Part shown: positions 36,182-42,563 of the stretch, in pieces
Position numbering within the stretch: position 1 is the first letter of the stretch
How the letters are laid out: the number at the start of each line of letters is the position of its first letter
Origin: a virus
IMG/VR virus record: IMGVR_UViG_3300023478_000062
Span: 1 to 42,563 of that record
DNA: 42,563 nucleotides
Direction: 5' to 3' (one strand)
Notes under the pieces: generated by a model
Told to the model about the DNA's origin: nothing
The model's database searches: none
Seen by the model: the letters and a program-made list of their open reading frames with translations, nothing else
Made by a program: the position numbers and the translations under genes

Positions 36182-38179
36182 ATGAAAAAATTAAATAATT
36201 ACAAACCTCATTCATCATATTGGTTAAACGATTGGACACTTAACCCTGTTATAATTAATGGGATGACCCAATTACAAAAGCAAACCCATGATATTTATCA
36301 ATTAGCAGCTGCTAAAAGAGCTATTTCTAATTTTGTAAGTATTGTTACAAATAAAGTAATTCCTGTTATTTTTAGTACAGAGGGAAGTTCTTATACTACT
36401 GGGAAGAAAGTAGTTATTGGAGCGGATATCATCAAACCATTAGATTTTGATGTGGCTGTTGGTTTAGCTCTTCATGAAGGTTCTCATATTAAACTTTCTA
36501 ATTTTAATCTATTTAAACAGTTTGCAAATTTAATACCTGCTTCTGTATATGATGCTGCAATTGCAAAAGGAATCACAAATACAGATAACATAGTTAAAAA
36601 TATATGGAACTGGGTAGAAGATAGACGAATTGATAATTTTATTTATAATGAAGCACCAGGTTATAGAGGGTATTATACTGCTATGTATGATAAATATTTT
36701 AATTCACCTATTATTGATAAGGGGTTAACATCAACTTCATGCACAGACGAAACCGTTGACAGTTATATGTTTAGAATTATAGATTTACAAAATATTTCAA
36801 GATTAAAAAATACTAAAGCTACTTTAAATGTTGCAATCGAAATATTTAAAGTCATGTTAAAATATATTGATAACTCTTTACAAAGTAAAGAAAACAGTAA
36901 AAATAGTAAAGAAAGTAACAAAAAAGACGGAGAAGGTAACAAAAACGGTGAAGACGGTAGTCAAACTGGCGGAGAAGGTAGTCAAACTGGCGGAGAAGGT
37001 AATCAAAACGAAAAACCTAAAACTTTATCTGATGATGAATTTAATGATTTGCTAAATTCTACTGATTCTCCTAAATCTTTTAATAATAGCAAAGGAAATT
37101 CTACACCTATTAAACTTACACCATCTCAAGCTAAATTACTTGCTGAAAAAATCAAGGAGCAAAATAAATTTATCGATGGTAGTGTTGATAAAACACAAAT
37201 TTCATTTTCTCTTAATAAAGATATTAATAATGTCGAAACATCTGGTTCTGAAATGAAAGCAGTTGGTCAAGATCTATCTGCACACGGTAATACTGACGGT
37301 GTTAAATGTGTTGTAGTTAAAAAATTAACAACAAACCTATTAAATTCACGTGTATTTCCGTTATCAAAGACTAGAAATGCTCAAGTTATATCATATTATA
37401 AATCAGAAGTAGACAAAGGAATACAAATTGGAACTATGTTGGCTAAGAAACTTCAAGTAAGAAGTGAATCAAGAACAATAGTTTTTAATAGACAAAAAAT
37501 TGGTAAAATTGATAAAAGAATGATTGCTTCATTAGGGTTTGGAAACGAAAATGTTTTTGAATTTAAAGATGTTGATTCATATAATAAAGCAAATATTCAC
37601 GTTTCGATTGATGCAAGTGGTTCAATGGATGGTACAAAATGGAGAAAAACTATTACAAACATAGTTGCTATGTGTAAAGCTATTGATATGATACCTGGCT
37701 TAGATATTCAAGTTACTTTTAGAACTAGTACTAATTATAAACCATATATAGTTATGGCATATAACTCAAAGGTTGATAAATTTGCGAAAGTTGTACAAAT
37801 GTTTCCTTGTTTAGTTCCGTACGGAACTACACCTGAAGGATTATGTTATGAAGCAATTATGAAAGAATTTTTGGCTTCAACTGCTTCATTTGATTCATAT
37901 TTCATTAACATTTCAGATGGAGAACCATATTTTAATACTCCTAATCTTAAATATTCTGGCACAATGGCTGCAAATCATACAAAAAAAATGTTTAAGAAAA
38001 TTCAATCAATGGGTATTAAATCATTATCTTATTTTGTTCATTCATCACGTAGTAAAAAAGAACCCTCATACACGTTTAAAACTATGTATGGCAAAACTGC
38101 TAAATCTATTGCAATAACTAACGTTAGTGAAATTGCAAAGACTGTGAATAAATTATTTATGGAGAAACATAAAAAATAA
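36182..38179 (+). CDS. Metallopeptidase-like/VWA protein (DUF2201-like or CobT-like)
   Basis: A 665-residue protein with two domains. Residues 1-240 hold VAVGLALHEGSHIKLSNF with H-E-G-S-H at 98-102 (HExxH zinc motif) and WNWVEDRRIDNFIYN near 140-155, which could give the third ligand, as in VWA-linked metallopeptidase-like proteins. A linker (about 240-330) has Lys/Glu-rich and GSQTGGE repeats. The C-terminus holds NIHVSIDASGSMDGTKWRKT near 475-490 (D-x-S-x-S, MIDAS), then DSYFINISDGEPYF. Such proteins partner a MoxR ATPase in metal loading or protein remodelling. The target in this phage is unknown. Confidence 0.82.
   Translation: MKKLNNYKPHSSYWLNDWTLNPVIINGMTQLQKQTHDIYQLAAAKRAISNFVSIVTNKVIPVIFSTEGSSYTTGKKVVIGADIIKPLDFDVAVGLALHEGSHIKLSNFNLFKQFANLIPASVYDAAIAKGITNTDNIVKNIWNWVEDRRIDNFIYNEAPGYRGYYTAMYDKYFNSPIIDKGLTSTSCTDETVDSYMFRIIDLQNISRLKNTKATLNVAIEIFKVMLKYIDNSLQSKENSKNSKESNKKDGEGNKNGEDGSQTGGEGSQTGGEGNQNEKPKTLSDDEFNDLLNSTDSPKSFNNSKGNSTPIKLTPSQAKLLAEKIKEQNKFIDGSVDKTQISFSLNKDINNVETSGSEMKAVGQDLSAHGNTDGVKCVVVKKLTTNLLNSRVFPLSKTRNAQVISYYKSEVDKGIQIGTMLAKKLQVRSESRTIVFNRQKIGKIDKRMIASLGFGNENVFEFKDVDSYNKANIHVSIDASGSMDGTKWRKTITNIVAMCKAIDMIPGLDIQVTFRTSTNYKPYIVMAYNSKVDKFAKVVQMFPCLVPYGTTPEGLCYEAIMKEFLASTASFDSYFINISDGEPYFNTPNLKYSGTMAANHTKKMFKKIQSMGIKSLSYFVHSSRSKKEPSYTFKTMYGKTAKSIAITNVSEIAKTVNKLFMEKHKK
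36956..37009 (+). repeat. Tandem 21-base repeat in the VWA linker
   Basis: GGTAGTCAAACTGGCGGAGA followed by A occurs twice in tandem (36956-36976, 36977-36997), with a partial third copy to 37009. It encodes GSQTGGE, GSQTGGE, GNQNE, a flexible linker. Copy number may vary between isolates. Confidence 0.85.
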
Positions 38180-38188
38180 TTGGAAATA

Positions 38189-38222
38189 AATCGAGATATC
38201 CAATAATATCTCGATTATTTTT
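38189..38222 (+). terminator. Intrinsic terminator after the VWA gene
   Basis: ATCGAGATAT (38190-38199) pairs with ATATCTCGAT (38206-38215) around a 6-base loop, followed by TATTTTTCT. A strong stem with a U-tract, 10 bases after the stop codon. Confidence 0.85.
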
Positions 38223-38224
38223 CT

Positions 38225-38232
38225 TATATTTG
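38225..38232 (+). promoter_or_regulatory. -7 box TATATTTG
   Basis: TATATTTG matches TAnnTTTG exactly and is followed by TTATGTAATAAAG, like the leaders at 36141 and 38449. The spacing to the upstream terminator leaves no visible -33 TTTG. It lies 35 bases before the small ORF at 38267. Confidence 0.55.
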
Positions 38233-38266
38233 TTATGTAATAAAGAGATAATTAAACTTTAAAATT

Positions 38267-38401
38267 ATGAATTTTTTATTAAAGAAACTTAAAATGGATG
38301 CTAAGCAAAACCTATATAATCTTAAAAAAATAGGATTGGAAAAATCTAATTTGAACAAATCATTACTTAATGTATTGAATCAATTAAAAGATTATGAATA
38401 A
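38267..38401 (+). CDS. Small hypothetical protein between VWA and MoxR genes
   Basis: A 44-residue basic, helical peptide: MNFLLKKLKMDAKQNLYNLK and KIGLEKSNLNKSLLNVLNQL. It has its own promoter-like box and sits between the two partner genes of the MoxR/VWA system, so it may belong to it. No motif is recognised. Confidence 0.5.
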   Translation: MNFLLKKLKMDAKQNLYNLKKIGLEKSNLNKSLLNVLNQLKDYE

Positions 38402-38416
38402 AAAAATACGAAAATA

Positions 38417-38448
38417 ATTTGGAAACTCCAATATTTATTCGTATATTT
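38417..38448 (+). promoter_or_regulatory. Bacteroidota-type promoter of the MoxR gene
   Basis: TTTG (38417-38420), a 20-base spacer and TATATTTG (38441-38448) form the best match to the Bacteroidota consensus in the window. Positions 38423-38447 equal 8862-8886, and the leader after the box equals that of the VWA gene. Confidence 0.8.
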
Positions 38449-38493
38449 GCTATGTAATAAATAAATATTTAAACCTTAAACAATTAAAAAATT

Positions 38494-39711
38494 ATGACAA
38501 AATTAAAAATCCAAACAGGATATGTACCAAACGAAGTTTATCAAGTAAAAAAAGTTGGTAAATCTTACAGATTAATAGATATTAATAATAACGATGTAGG
38601 AGCATTAAATGCGACTTCATTAACTAGAAAATCAGCGTTAAACGAGGAAAAGGCGATTCAAGCTTTTATTATGAAAAACGGTAAAAAAATATTCAAAAAA
38701 GTAAGTATGGATATTTTTAACTCATTAGTATCACCGTTAAATACTGATGGTTCTTCTAAAAAAACTAGTACTCCAGAACATCAATCAGTATTAGATTTTA
38801 TTCACAAAAAATCGTTATCACTTAGACCAAAAACTTTGATAATGACTGATTTGAAATGGAAATACTTAATTAGGTCAGCAGTAAGAGCAAAAAATATTAT
38901 GATGACTGGCCCTGCTGGTTGTGGTAAAACATTAGCTGCTAAAACATTAACTAGTGTATTAAAAAGACCAGATTTCTATTTCAATTTAGGAGCAACACAA
39001 GACCCAAGAGCTACTTTGATAGGTAATACTCACTTTAAAAAAGAAGAAGGTACTTTCTTCGCTGAATCAGCGTTTGTGAAAGCAATTATGACACCAAATG
39101 CAGTTATTCTTTTGGATGAACTTTCAAGAGCTCACCCAGATGCTTGGAATATTTTAATGACCGTTCTTGATGAAGGCCAAAGATATTTAAGATTAGATGA
39201 AGCCGAGGGTTCTCCAATTATAAAAGTTGCGGATGGAGTTACATTTGTAGCAACAGCGAATATTGGTAATGAATATACATCAACCAGAGTATTGGATAGA
39301 GCAATTCTTGATAGATTTGTAACTATTGAAATGGACGTATTAACCGATAAAGAGGAATTTAAATTACTTAAATTAATGTTTCCAAAAGTAAAAAAAACTG
39401 ATTTACAAGCAGTAGCTGATATTGCTAATCATACTAGAATTATGGCAGCAATGGATGACGGAAAATTAAGTGAAATTGTATCAACAAGAGCTTCAGTTGA
39501 AATGGGCGGGTTATTATATGATGGGTTCTCATTATTTGAAGCAGCTGAAATCGCGATATTTCCTTTCTTTTCTCCAGATGGCGGAAGTGATTCTGAAAGA
39601 ACTTATATTAAACAATACGTTCAAAAATTCAAAAAAGATAATTCGAAAGAAAATATTTATGATACCACCAAAAGTGTAGACGATATTGAGGACACAGTAC
39701 CTCAATTTTAA
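38494..39711 (+). CDS. MoxR/CbbQ-type AAA+ ATPase
   Basis: A 405-residue AAA+ protein. NIMMTGPAGCGKTLAAKTLT near residue 135-150 is Walker A, AVILLDELSRAHPDAWNILM near 203-222 is Walker B, and FVATANIGNEYTSTRVLDRA, with DRFVTIEMDV after it, gives sensor 1 and the arginine-finger region. The order and the P-D-A-W-N segment are typical of the MoxR group, whose members drive VWA-protein-linked remodelling of other proteins or metal insertion. The first 100 residues (YQVKKVGKSYRLIDINNNDV) are a beta-rich extra domain. It is expressed from a promoter shared in sequence with its VWA partner. Confidence 0.9.
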   Translation: MTKLKIQTGYVPNEVYQVKKVGKSYRLIDINNNDVGALNATSLTRKSALNEEKAIQAFIMKNGKKIFKKVSMDIFNSLVSPLNTDGSSKKTSTPEHQSVLDFIHKKSLSLRPKTLIMTDLKWKYLIRSAVRAKNIMMTGPAGCGKTLAAKTLTSVLKRPDFYFNLGATQDPRATLIGNTHFKKEEGTFFAESAFVKAIMTPNAVILLDELSRAHPDAWNILMTVLDEGQRYLRLDEAEGSPIIKVADGVTFVATANIGNEYTSTRVLDRAILDRFVTIEMDVLTDKEEFKLLKLMFPKVKKTDLQAVADIANHTRIMAAMDDGKLSEIVSTRASVEMGGLLYDGFSLFEAAEIAIFPFFSPDGGSDSERTYIKQYVQKFKKDNSKENIYDTTKSVDDIEDTVPQF

Positions 39712-39727
39712 GGTTAATTATTTATAT

Positions 39728-39761
39728 AAAGTGAGGTGGGTATGATGTCCACCTCATTTTT
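39728..39761 (+). terminator. Intrinsic terminator after the MoxR gene
   Basis: TGAGGTGG (39732-39739) pairs with CCACCTCA (39749-39756) around a 9-base loop, followed by TTTTT, with A/U pairs extending the stem below. Confidence 0.9.
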
Positions 39762-39777
39762 AAACTATTAAATTAAT

Positions 39778-40056
39778 ATGAACACATCTTTTAACATAAC
39801 AAAATCTAAAACCTCACCAAACTCTCTAATAGTTAAAATGACTACTAATAGAATAAACTTGTTAAAAGAGATTATGGAATGGTTTTGGAGTTTTAATGAC
39901 CACACGAATATGATTCCAAGTTCAGATTTTGAATTTATGTATTCTCTTTGGAAACGAGGCGTTAGTTTTTATAATAAAGATACTCAAATTCGTTTAAATA
40001 AAATTAGAGACATTTATATAAAAAGTATAAAAAATAAACACCATGTTTATAAATAA
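39778..40056 (+). CDS. Hypothetical protein
   Basis: A 92-residue basic protein: MNTSFNITKSKTSPNSLIVK, INLLKEIMEWFWSFNDHTN and SDFEFMYSLWKRGVSFYNKD. Aromatic-rich helices without a recognised motif. It is the first gene after the MoxR terminator. Confidence 0.5.
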   Translation: MNTSFNITKSKTSPNSLIVKMTTNRINLLKEIMEWFWSFNDHTNMIPSSDFEFMYSLWKRGVSFYNKDTQIRLNKIRDIYIKSIKNKHHVYK

Positions 40057-40063
40057 TAATATT

Positions 40064-40192
40064 ATGAATAAAAAAGATTCATGGCTTGAACAATTAGTAG
40101 AGAATTATAAAATTCCAACAATTGATAAAACTAAAAAATCTAAATTATTAACTGACAAACAATTAAAAATAATTAAAGATGGAAAAAAATAA
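40064..40192 (+). CDS. Small hypothetical protein
   Basis: A 42-residue, Lys-rich peptide (MNKKDSWLEQLVENYKIPTI, ending LTDKQLKIIKDGKK). It begins 8 bases after the previous gene, and the next gene starts inside it at 40179 in another frame. No function visible. Confidence 0.45.
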   Translation: MNKKDSWLEQLVENYKIPTIDKTKKSKLLTDKQLKIIKDGKK

Positions 40193-40364
40193 AAAAAGCA
40201 GAAGAATAGAAGTTGCAGATTTAAGTACTTATTCATCAACTGATGTTAGAAATGCTGTTAATTATGCAAATCATAGTATCATGTTAGAACCAGAAGAAAT
40301 CGGTAAAAATGTATATGATACATTACATGAAGAAAAATTATTTGAATATTTAAATCATTCATAA
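40179..40364 (+). CDS. Small hypothetical protein
   Basis: A 61-residue protein with a basic N-terminus (MEKNKKSRRIEVADLSTYSS) and an acidic C-terminal half (MLEPEEIGKNVYDTLHEEKL). Overlaps the previous ORF by 14 bases. No motif recognised. Confidence 0.5.
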   Translation: MEKNKKSRRIEVADLSTYSSTDVRNAVNYANHSIMLEPEEIGKNVYDTLHEEKLFEYLNHS

Positions 40365-40365
40365 A

Positions 40366-40533
40366 ATGGATAATAAAACTAAAGCATATAATAAAGTAAT
40401 ACGTGTAATAAAATCGCAAGCTAGTTGGAAACAAACAGATGCTATAATACAATATATTAATTTATATTGTAATTTGTATGGATTTGCTGAATATGATTTT
40501 TTCAATACAATATTACATAAACATTGCTATTAA
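40366..40533 (+). CDS. Small hypothetical protein
   Basis: A 55-residue protein, one base after the previous stop codon. MDNKTKAYNKVIRVIKSQAS, then ASWKQTDAIIQYINLYCNLY and FAEYDFFNTILHKHCY: helical with three aromatic clusters. No motif recognised. Confidence 0.5.
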   Translation: MDNKTKAYNKVIRVIKSQASWKQTDAIIQYINLYCNLYGFAEYDFFNTILHKHCY

Positions 40534-40548
40534 GCATAATAAAACACC

Positions 40549-40872
40549 TTGAAAAAACTAAAAGATATTTTAACAGTATATATTGGAAACGAAGATGTAG
40601 AAAACTGGTCATCTGAACTAGGTCATGAAATAATTATTTCTGAATTGATACGAGGATACCAAACATTAATACGTGATTCAATTGATTCATTAGTTTTTCT
40701 AATAGTAAATAGTGATACTCGCAAGGGGAAACTAAAAACATATGATTTTATAATGTTTCCAGACCACATGACTAGTACATTAAATAAAATGTTAGAATGG
40801 GCAATTGAAAATGAAGAATATGAAAAATGTGCTCAGATTATCAAATTAAAAGAAATGAATAAATTAAAATAA
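40549..40872 (+). CDS. Hypothetical protein with TTG start
   Basis: A 107-residue protein for which the only good start is TTG at 40549 (MKKLKDILTVYIGNEDVENW). It reads ELGHEIIISELIRGYQTLIR, DSIDSLVFLIVNSDTRKGKL and a C-terminal helix (EWAIENEEYEKCAQIIKLKE). It looks like a small phage protein with a helix-strand-helix plan; the family is not recognised. Confidence 0.55.
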   Translation: MKKLKDILTVYIGNEDVENWSSELGHEIIISELIRGYQTLIRDSIDSLVFLIVNSDTRKGKLKTYDFIMFPDHMTSTLNKMLEWAIENEEYEKCAQIIKLKEMNKLK

Positions 40873-40926
40873 ACAAAATGGATACCAATAAAAAACTTAT
40901 ATTAGATAAGGTATAATGGTAGAATA

Positions 40927-41169
40927 TTGAAATGGAATAGTTGCGTAGGCAGCATTATTAAATTAAAAGGAAAAATAGATGATGATGCATATAACGAATT
41001 TGAACGAATAGCTAAATTAAATCACTATGATAAATTAATTGGAAACGGTGTAGAATATGACGGTATTAAATATACACTAGATGGATATAAACGTTCATTA
41101 ATGAAAGAGTGGGATGACAACGATAATTTATTAACAAACATAATATTTTCAGATGAAGAAAAAAAGTAA
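40927..41169 (+). CDS. Hypothetical protein with TTG start
   Basis: An 80-residue protein with TTG at 40927. KLKGKIDDDAYNEFERIAKL and DGIKYTLDGYKRSLMKEWDD are helical, acidic segments. Its last 17 bases are overlapped by the epimerase start at 41153. An ATG 12-codon ORF (40879-40917) precedes it. No motif recognised. Confidence 0.45.
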   Translation: MKWNSCVGSIIKLKGKIDDDAYNEFERIAKLNHYDKLIGNGVEYDGIKYTLDGYKRSLMKEWDDNDNLLTNIIFSDEEKK

Positions 41170-41980
41170 GAAAAAATTAAAATGTCTTGTCACGGGCGGA
41201 GCAGGGTTTATCGGCACCAACCTTATAACACGATTATTAAAAGAAGGTCACGAAGTTCACAGTTTAGATAATTATGATAGTGGATTACACTCAAACGAGG
41301 TTGACGATTGTAATTATATAACTGGCGATATTGACGAAATATATTTAATGGATTCAGATTTTGATGTAGTATTTCATTTAGCAGCATTAAGTAGAATACA
41401 ACCATCGTTTGAGTATCCAAACGAAACATTTCGAGTAAATACAATGGGAACAGAAGATGTATTAGAATGGGCAAGAAAACATAAAGTTAAAGTTATATAT
41501 GCAGGTTCATCTTCAAGACATCATAATCCCGCTGCATCACCATATGCTATGTACAAATATTTAGGTGAAGAAATTTGTAAATTGTATAGAACATCATTTG
41601 ACGTAGATGTACAAATAGCTAGATTTTATAATGTTTACGGGCCGCATGAAATTGTATATGGAGATTGGGCAGCAGTTTTAGGAATCTGGCGAAGTCAAAT
41701 AGAGAATGATTACCCTCTAACTATAACAGGAGATGGTGATCAACGGAGAGATTTTACACACGTTGATGACATTGTAGATGGATTATACCGAATTATGAAT
41801 ACAGATGAAAAAATTGATGATGCATGGGAACTTGGTAGTGGTCATAATCATTCTATAAACGAACTTTATGATATGTTTAAAAATCGGTTTCCTCACATTG
41901 AAAAACAATATACACCTGATCAACTAGGAAATTACAGAGAAACTTTACGTAAAAATAATATAGCATTAAATAAATTATGA
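41153..41980 (+). CDS. NAD-dependent sugar epimerase/dehydratase
   Basis: A 275-residue extended short-chain dehydrogenase. LKCLVTGGAGFIGTNLITRL near residue 9-20 is the NAD loop (G-x-x-G-x-x-G), DVVFHLAALSRIQPS follows, YAGSSSRHHNPAASPYAMYK holds the Ser and the Y-x3-K active site near 133-137, and ARFYNVYGPHEIVYGDWAAV and DGDQRRDFTHVDDIV are the substrate loop. Homologues are usually 300-330 residues, so its end is short. It would interconvert or dehydrate an NDP-sugar, perhaps for the amino sugar built by the DegT and GNAT genes. The first seven residues are Lys-rich. Confidence 0.88.
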   Translation: MKKKSKKKLKCLVTGGAGFIGTNLITRLLKEGHEVHSLDNYDSGLHSNEVDDCNYITGDIDEIYLMDSDFDVVFHLAALSRIQPSFEYPNETFRVNTMGTEDVLEWARKHKVKVIYAGSSSRHHNPAASPYAMYKYLGEEICKLYRTSFDVDVQIARFYNVYGPHEIVYGDWAAVLGIWRSQIENDYPLTITGDGDQRRDFTHVDDIVDGLYRIMNTDEKIDDAWELGSGHNHSINELYDMFKNRFPHIEKQYTPDQLGNYRETLRKNNIALNKL

Positions 41981-42525
41981 ATAAAAAACAAATTAAAACA
42001 TTATTAATAATACTAGGAATTATTATAATAACTTTTTTTATAACTAAACTTATAGTTTCTAATCCTAAACAGTATTTTGATAAAATAGAATTAAGTAAAA
42101 CTAATTTTGTGAGAAATGAAACTAGTATGAACTATATAGATACAATTGTTAAAGTTGGATTAAATAAACTTAATATATCGGGAACTGTAATATTTATTAA
42201 ACCACTAGTTAAAACACATATAGACGAATATGATTTAAGAGCATATATAGTTTCAGATGAACGTTCTCACTATATAATTTATCTTAATAATACCGACAGG
42301 AATTCAGAGTTGGTAAGTTTATCCCACGAGTTAATACACCTGAAACAATATTATACTCATGAATTAGTTGTAACAAAAAACTATGTAATTTGGAAAAACA
42401 AAAAAATAAATATTAATGAAATACCATCATACTTGCAAAGACCATGGGAACAAGATGCATTTAAAAATAGTAATTCATTATATCTAAAAATCAAAAATAC
42501 CTTATATAAATCAAAACAACATTAA
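41977..42525 (+). CDS. Membrane-anchored HExxH metallopeptidase-like protein
   Basis: A 182-residue protein. Residues 7-27 (KTLLIILGIIIITFFITKLI) are a membrane anchor with basic residues before it, so the rest is periplasmic or extracytoplasmic. NSELVSLSHELIHLKQYYTH near 108-125 gives H-E-L-I-H, and RPWEQDAF near 158 offers the third ligand in the E-x-x-A pattern of small zinc peptidases. It overlaps the epimerase by 4 bases (ATGA). A protease acting on the cell envelope or virion is possible; the substrate is unknown. Confidence 0.65.
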   Translation: MNKKQIKTLLIILGIIIITFFITKLIVSNPKQYFDKIELSKTNFVRNETSMNYIDTIVKVGLNKLNISGTVIFIKPLVKTHIDEYDLRAYIVSDERSHYIIYLNNTDRNSELVSLSHELIHLKQYYTHELVVTKNYVIWKNKKININEIPSYLQRPWEQDAFKNSNSLYLKIKNTLYKSKQH

Positions 42526-42534
42526 ATTAAAAAT

Positions 42535-42563
42535 ATGTTAATCACTAAAAATACAAAAGAATA
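42535..42563 (+). CDS. Start of a gene cut by the window edge
   Basis: An ATG at 42535 opens MLITKNTKE and runs off the right edge. It lies 9 bases after the preceding stop, in the usual spacing. Nothing more can be said. Confidence 0.4.

Noticed and set aside
40895-40960. tRNA-like D-arm sequence GGTATAATGGTAGAATATT
   Set aside because: No matching acceptor stem, anticodon stem or T-loop (GTTCGA-type) follows at the right distance, so no tRNA can be built. I found no tRNA elsewhere in the window by eye.
2603-41474. Minus-strand ORFs of 60-150 codons
   Set aside because: All lie opposite well-supported + strand genes, have hydrophobic, Ile/Phe/Leu-rich composition typical of the antisense of A/T-rich coding DNA, and show no motif.
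1-42563. Genome-wide stop-codon recoding (TAG to Gln or TGA to Trp)
   Set aside because: Although single TAG (5957) and TGA (20955) interruptions occur, both codons also end many well-bounded genes (TAG at 13974; TGA at 5861, 15475, 16269, 17514, 20575, 24582). Wholesale recoding would fuse neighbours.
1-42563. CRISPR array
   Set aside because: No regularly spaced repeat with spacers was found; the only tandem repeats are the 21-base linker repeat at 36956 and the two protein-level units at 21445 and 21574.

Overview
This window looks like part of a large, AT-rich genome of a tailed phage infecting a member of the Bacteroidota. Every supported gene is on the + strand. Genes are packed with short ATGA/TAATG overlaps, and phage-type functions are present: dUTPase, an M15 endolysin beside a holin-like protein, orphan DNA methyltransferases, a MoxR/VWA pair and many tiny ORFs. 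Several promoters match the Bacteroidota housekeeping pattern TTTG-N19-TAnnTTTG, and Shine-Dalgarno sequences are nearly absent. No capsid, tail, terminase or polymerase gene is visible, so the phage assignment is an inference. Family names below come from motif reading; no database was searched.

Layout. (1) 140-5861 holds glycosyltransferases (one split by in-frame stops), a SAM synthetase, a dUTPase and a GT2 enzyme. (2) 6171-10610 holds a nucleoside 2-deoxyribosyltransferase-like protein, a CgeB-like glycosyltransferase, a GT-A protein, two tiny membrane peptides and a HAD plus nucleotidyltransferase fusion. (3) 10656-17159 holds two broken small genes, a GDPD-like protein, a DegT aminotransferase, a GNAT acetyltransferase and five glycosyltransferase-like genes, ending at a terminator. 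(4) 17218-23815 is a set of short promoter-headed units: membrane and zinc-ribbon proteins, a HAD-like protein that has lost its catalytic motif, a run of small genes with a shared N-terminal motif, an endolysin/holin pair, an APS-kinase-like protein and a degenerate HNH protein. (5) 23984-32253 is an array of about nine DNA methyltransferase genes plus remnants, several in cassette-like units with inverted-repeat spacers. (6) 32256-36093 holds small proteins, a zeta/AAA_33-like kinase, an altered PdxH and a Nudix hydrolase. (7) 36110-39761 is a metallopeptidase-VWA protein and a MoxR-type ATPase with nearly identical promoter/leader sequences. (8) 39778-42563 holds small unknown proteins, an NAD-dependent epimerase and a membrane-anchored HExxH protein.

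How the parts may work together. The nucleotidyltransferase, epimerase, DegT aminotransferase and GNAT enzyme form a plausible partial route to an N-acylated amino sugar, which about ten glycosyltransferases could place on virion, host surface or DNA. The phage SAM synthetase could supply the methyltransferase array. At least eight ORFs begin with a motif like M-x-x-(L/I)-K-x-(L/I)-(L/I)-x-E-(A/G), resembling the capsid-targeting peptide of T4 internal proteins. This suggests, without proof, a set of proteins packaged in the head and injected.

Quality warning. Several genes are interrupted by single-base gaps in homopolymers (10725, 10857, 21131, 30188) or by single stops (TAA 749/758, TAG 5957, TGA 20955). 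Uncorrected sequencing errors, real decay and recoding cannot be separated from the sequence alone.
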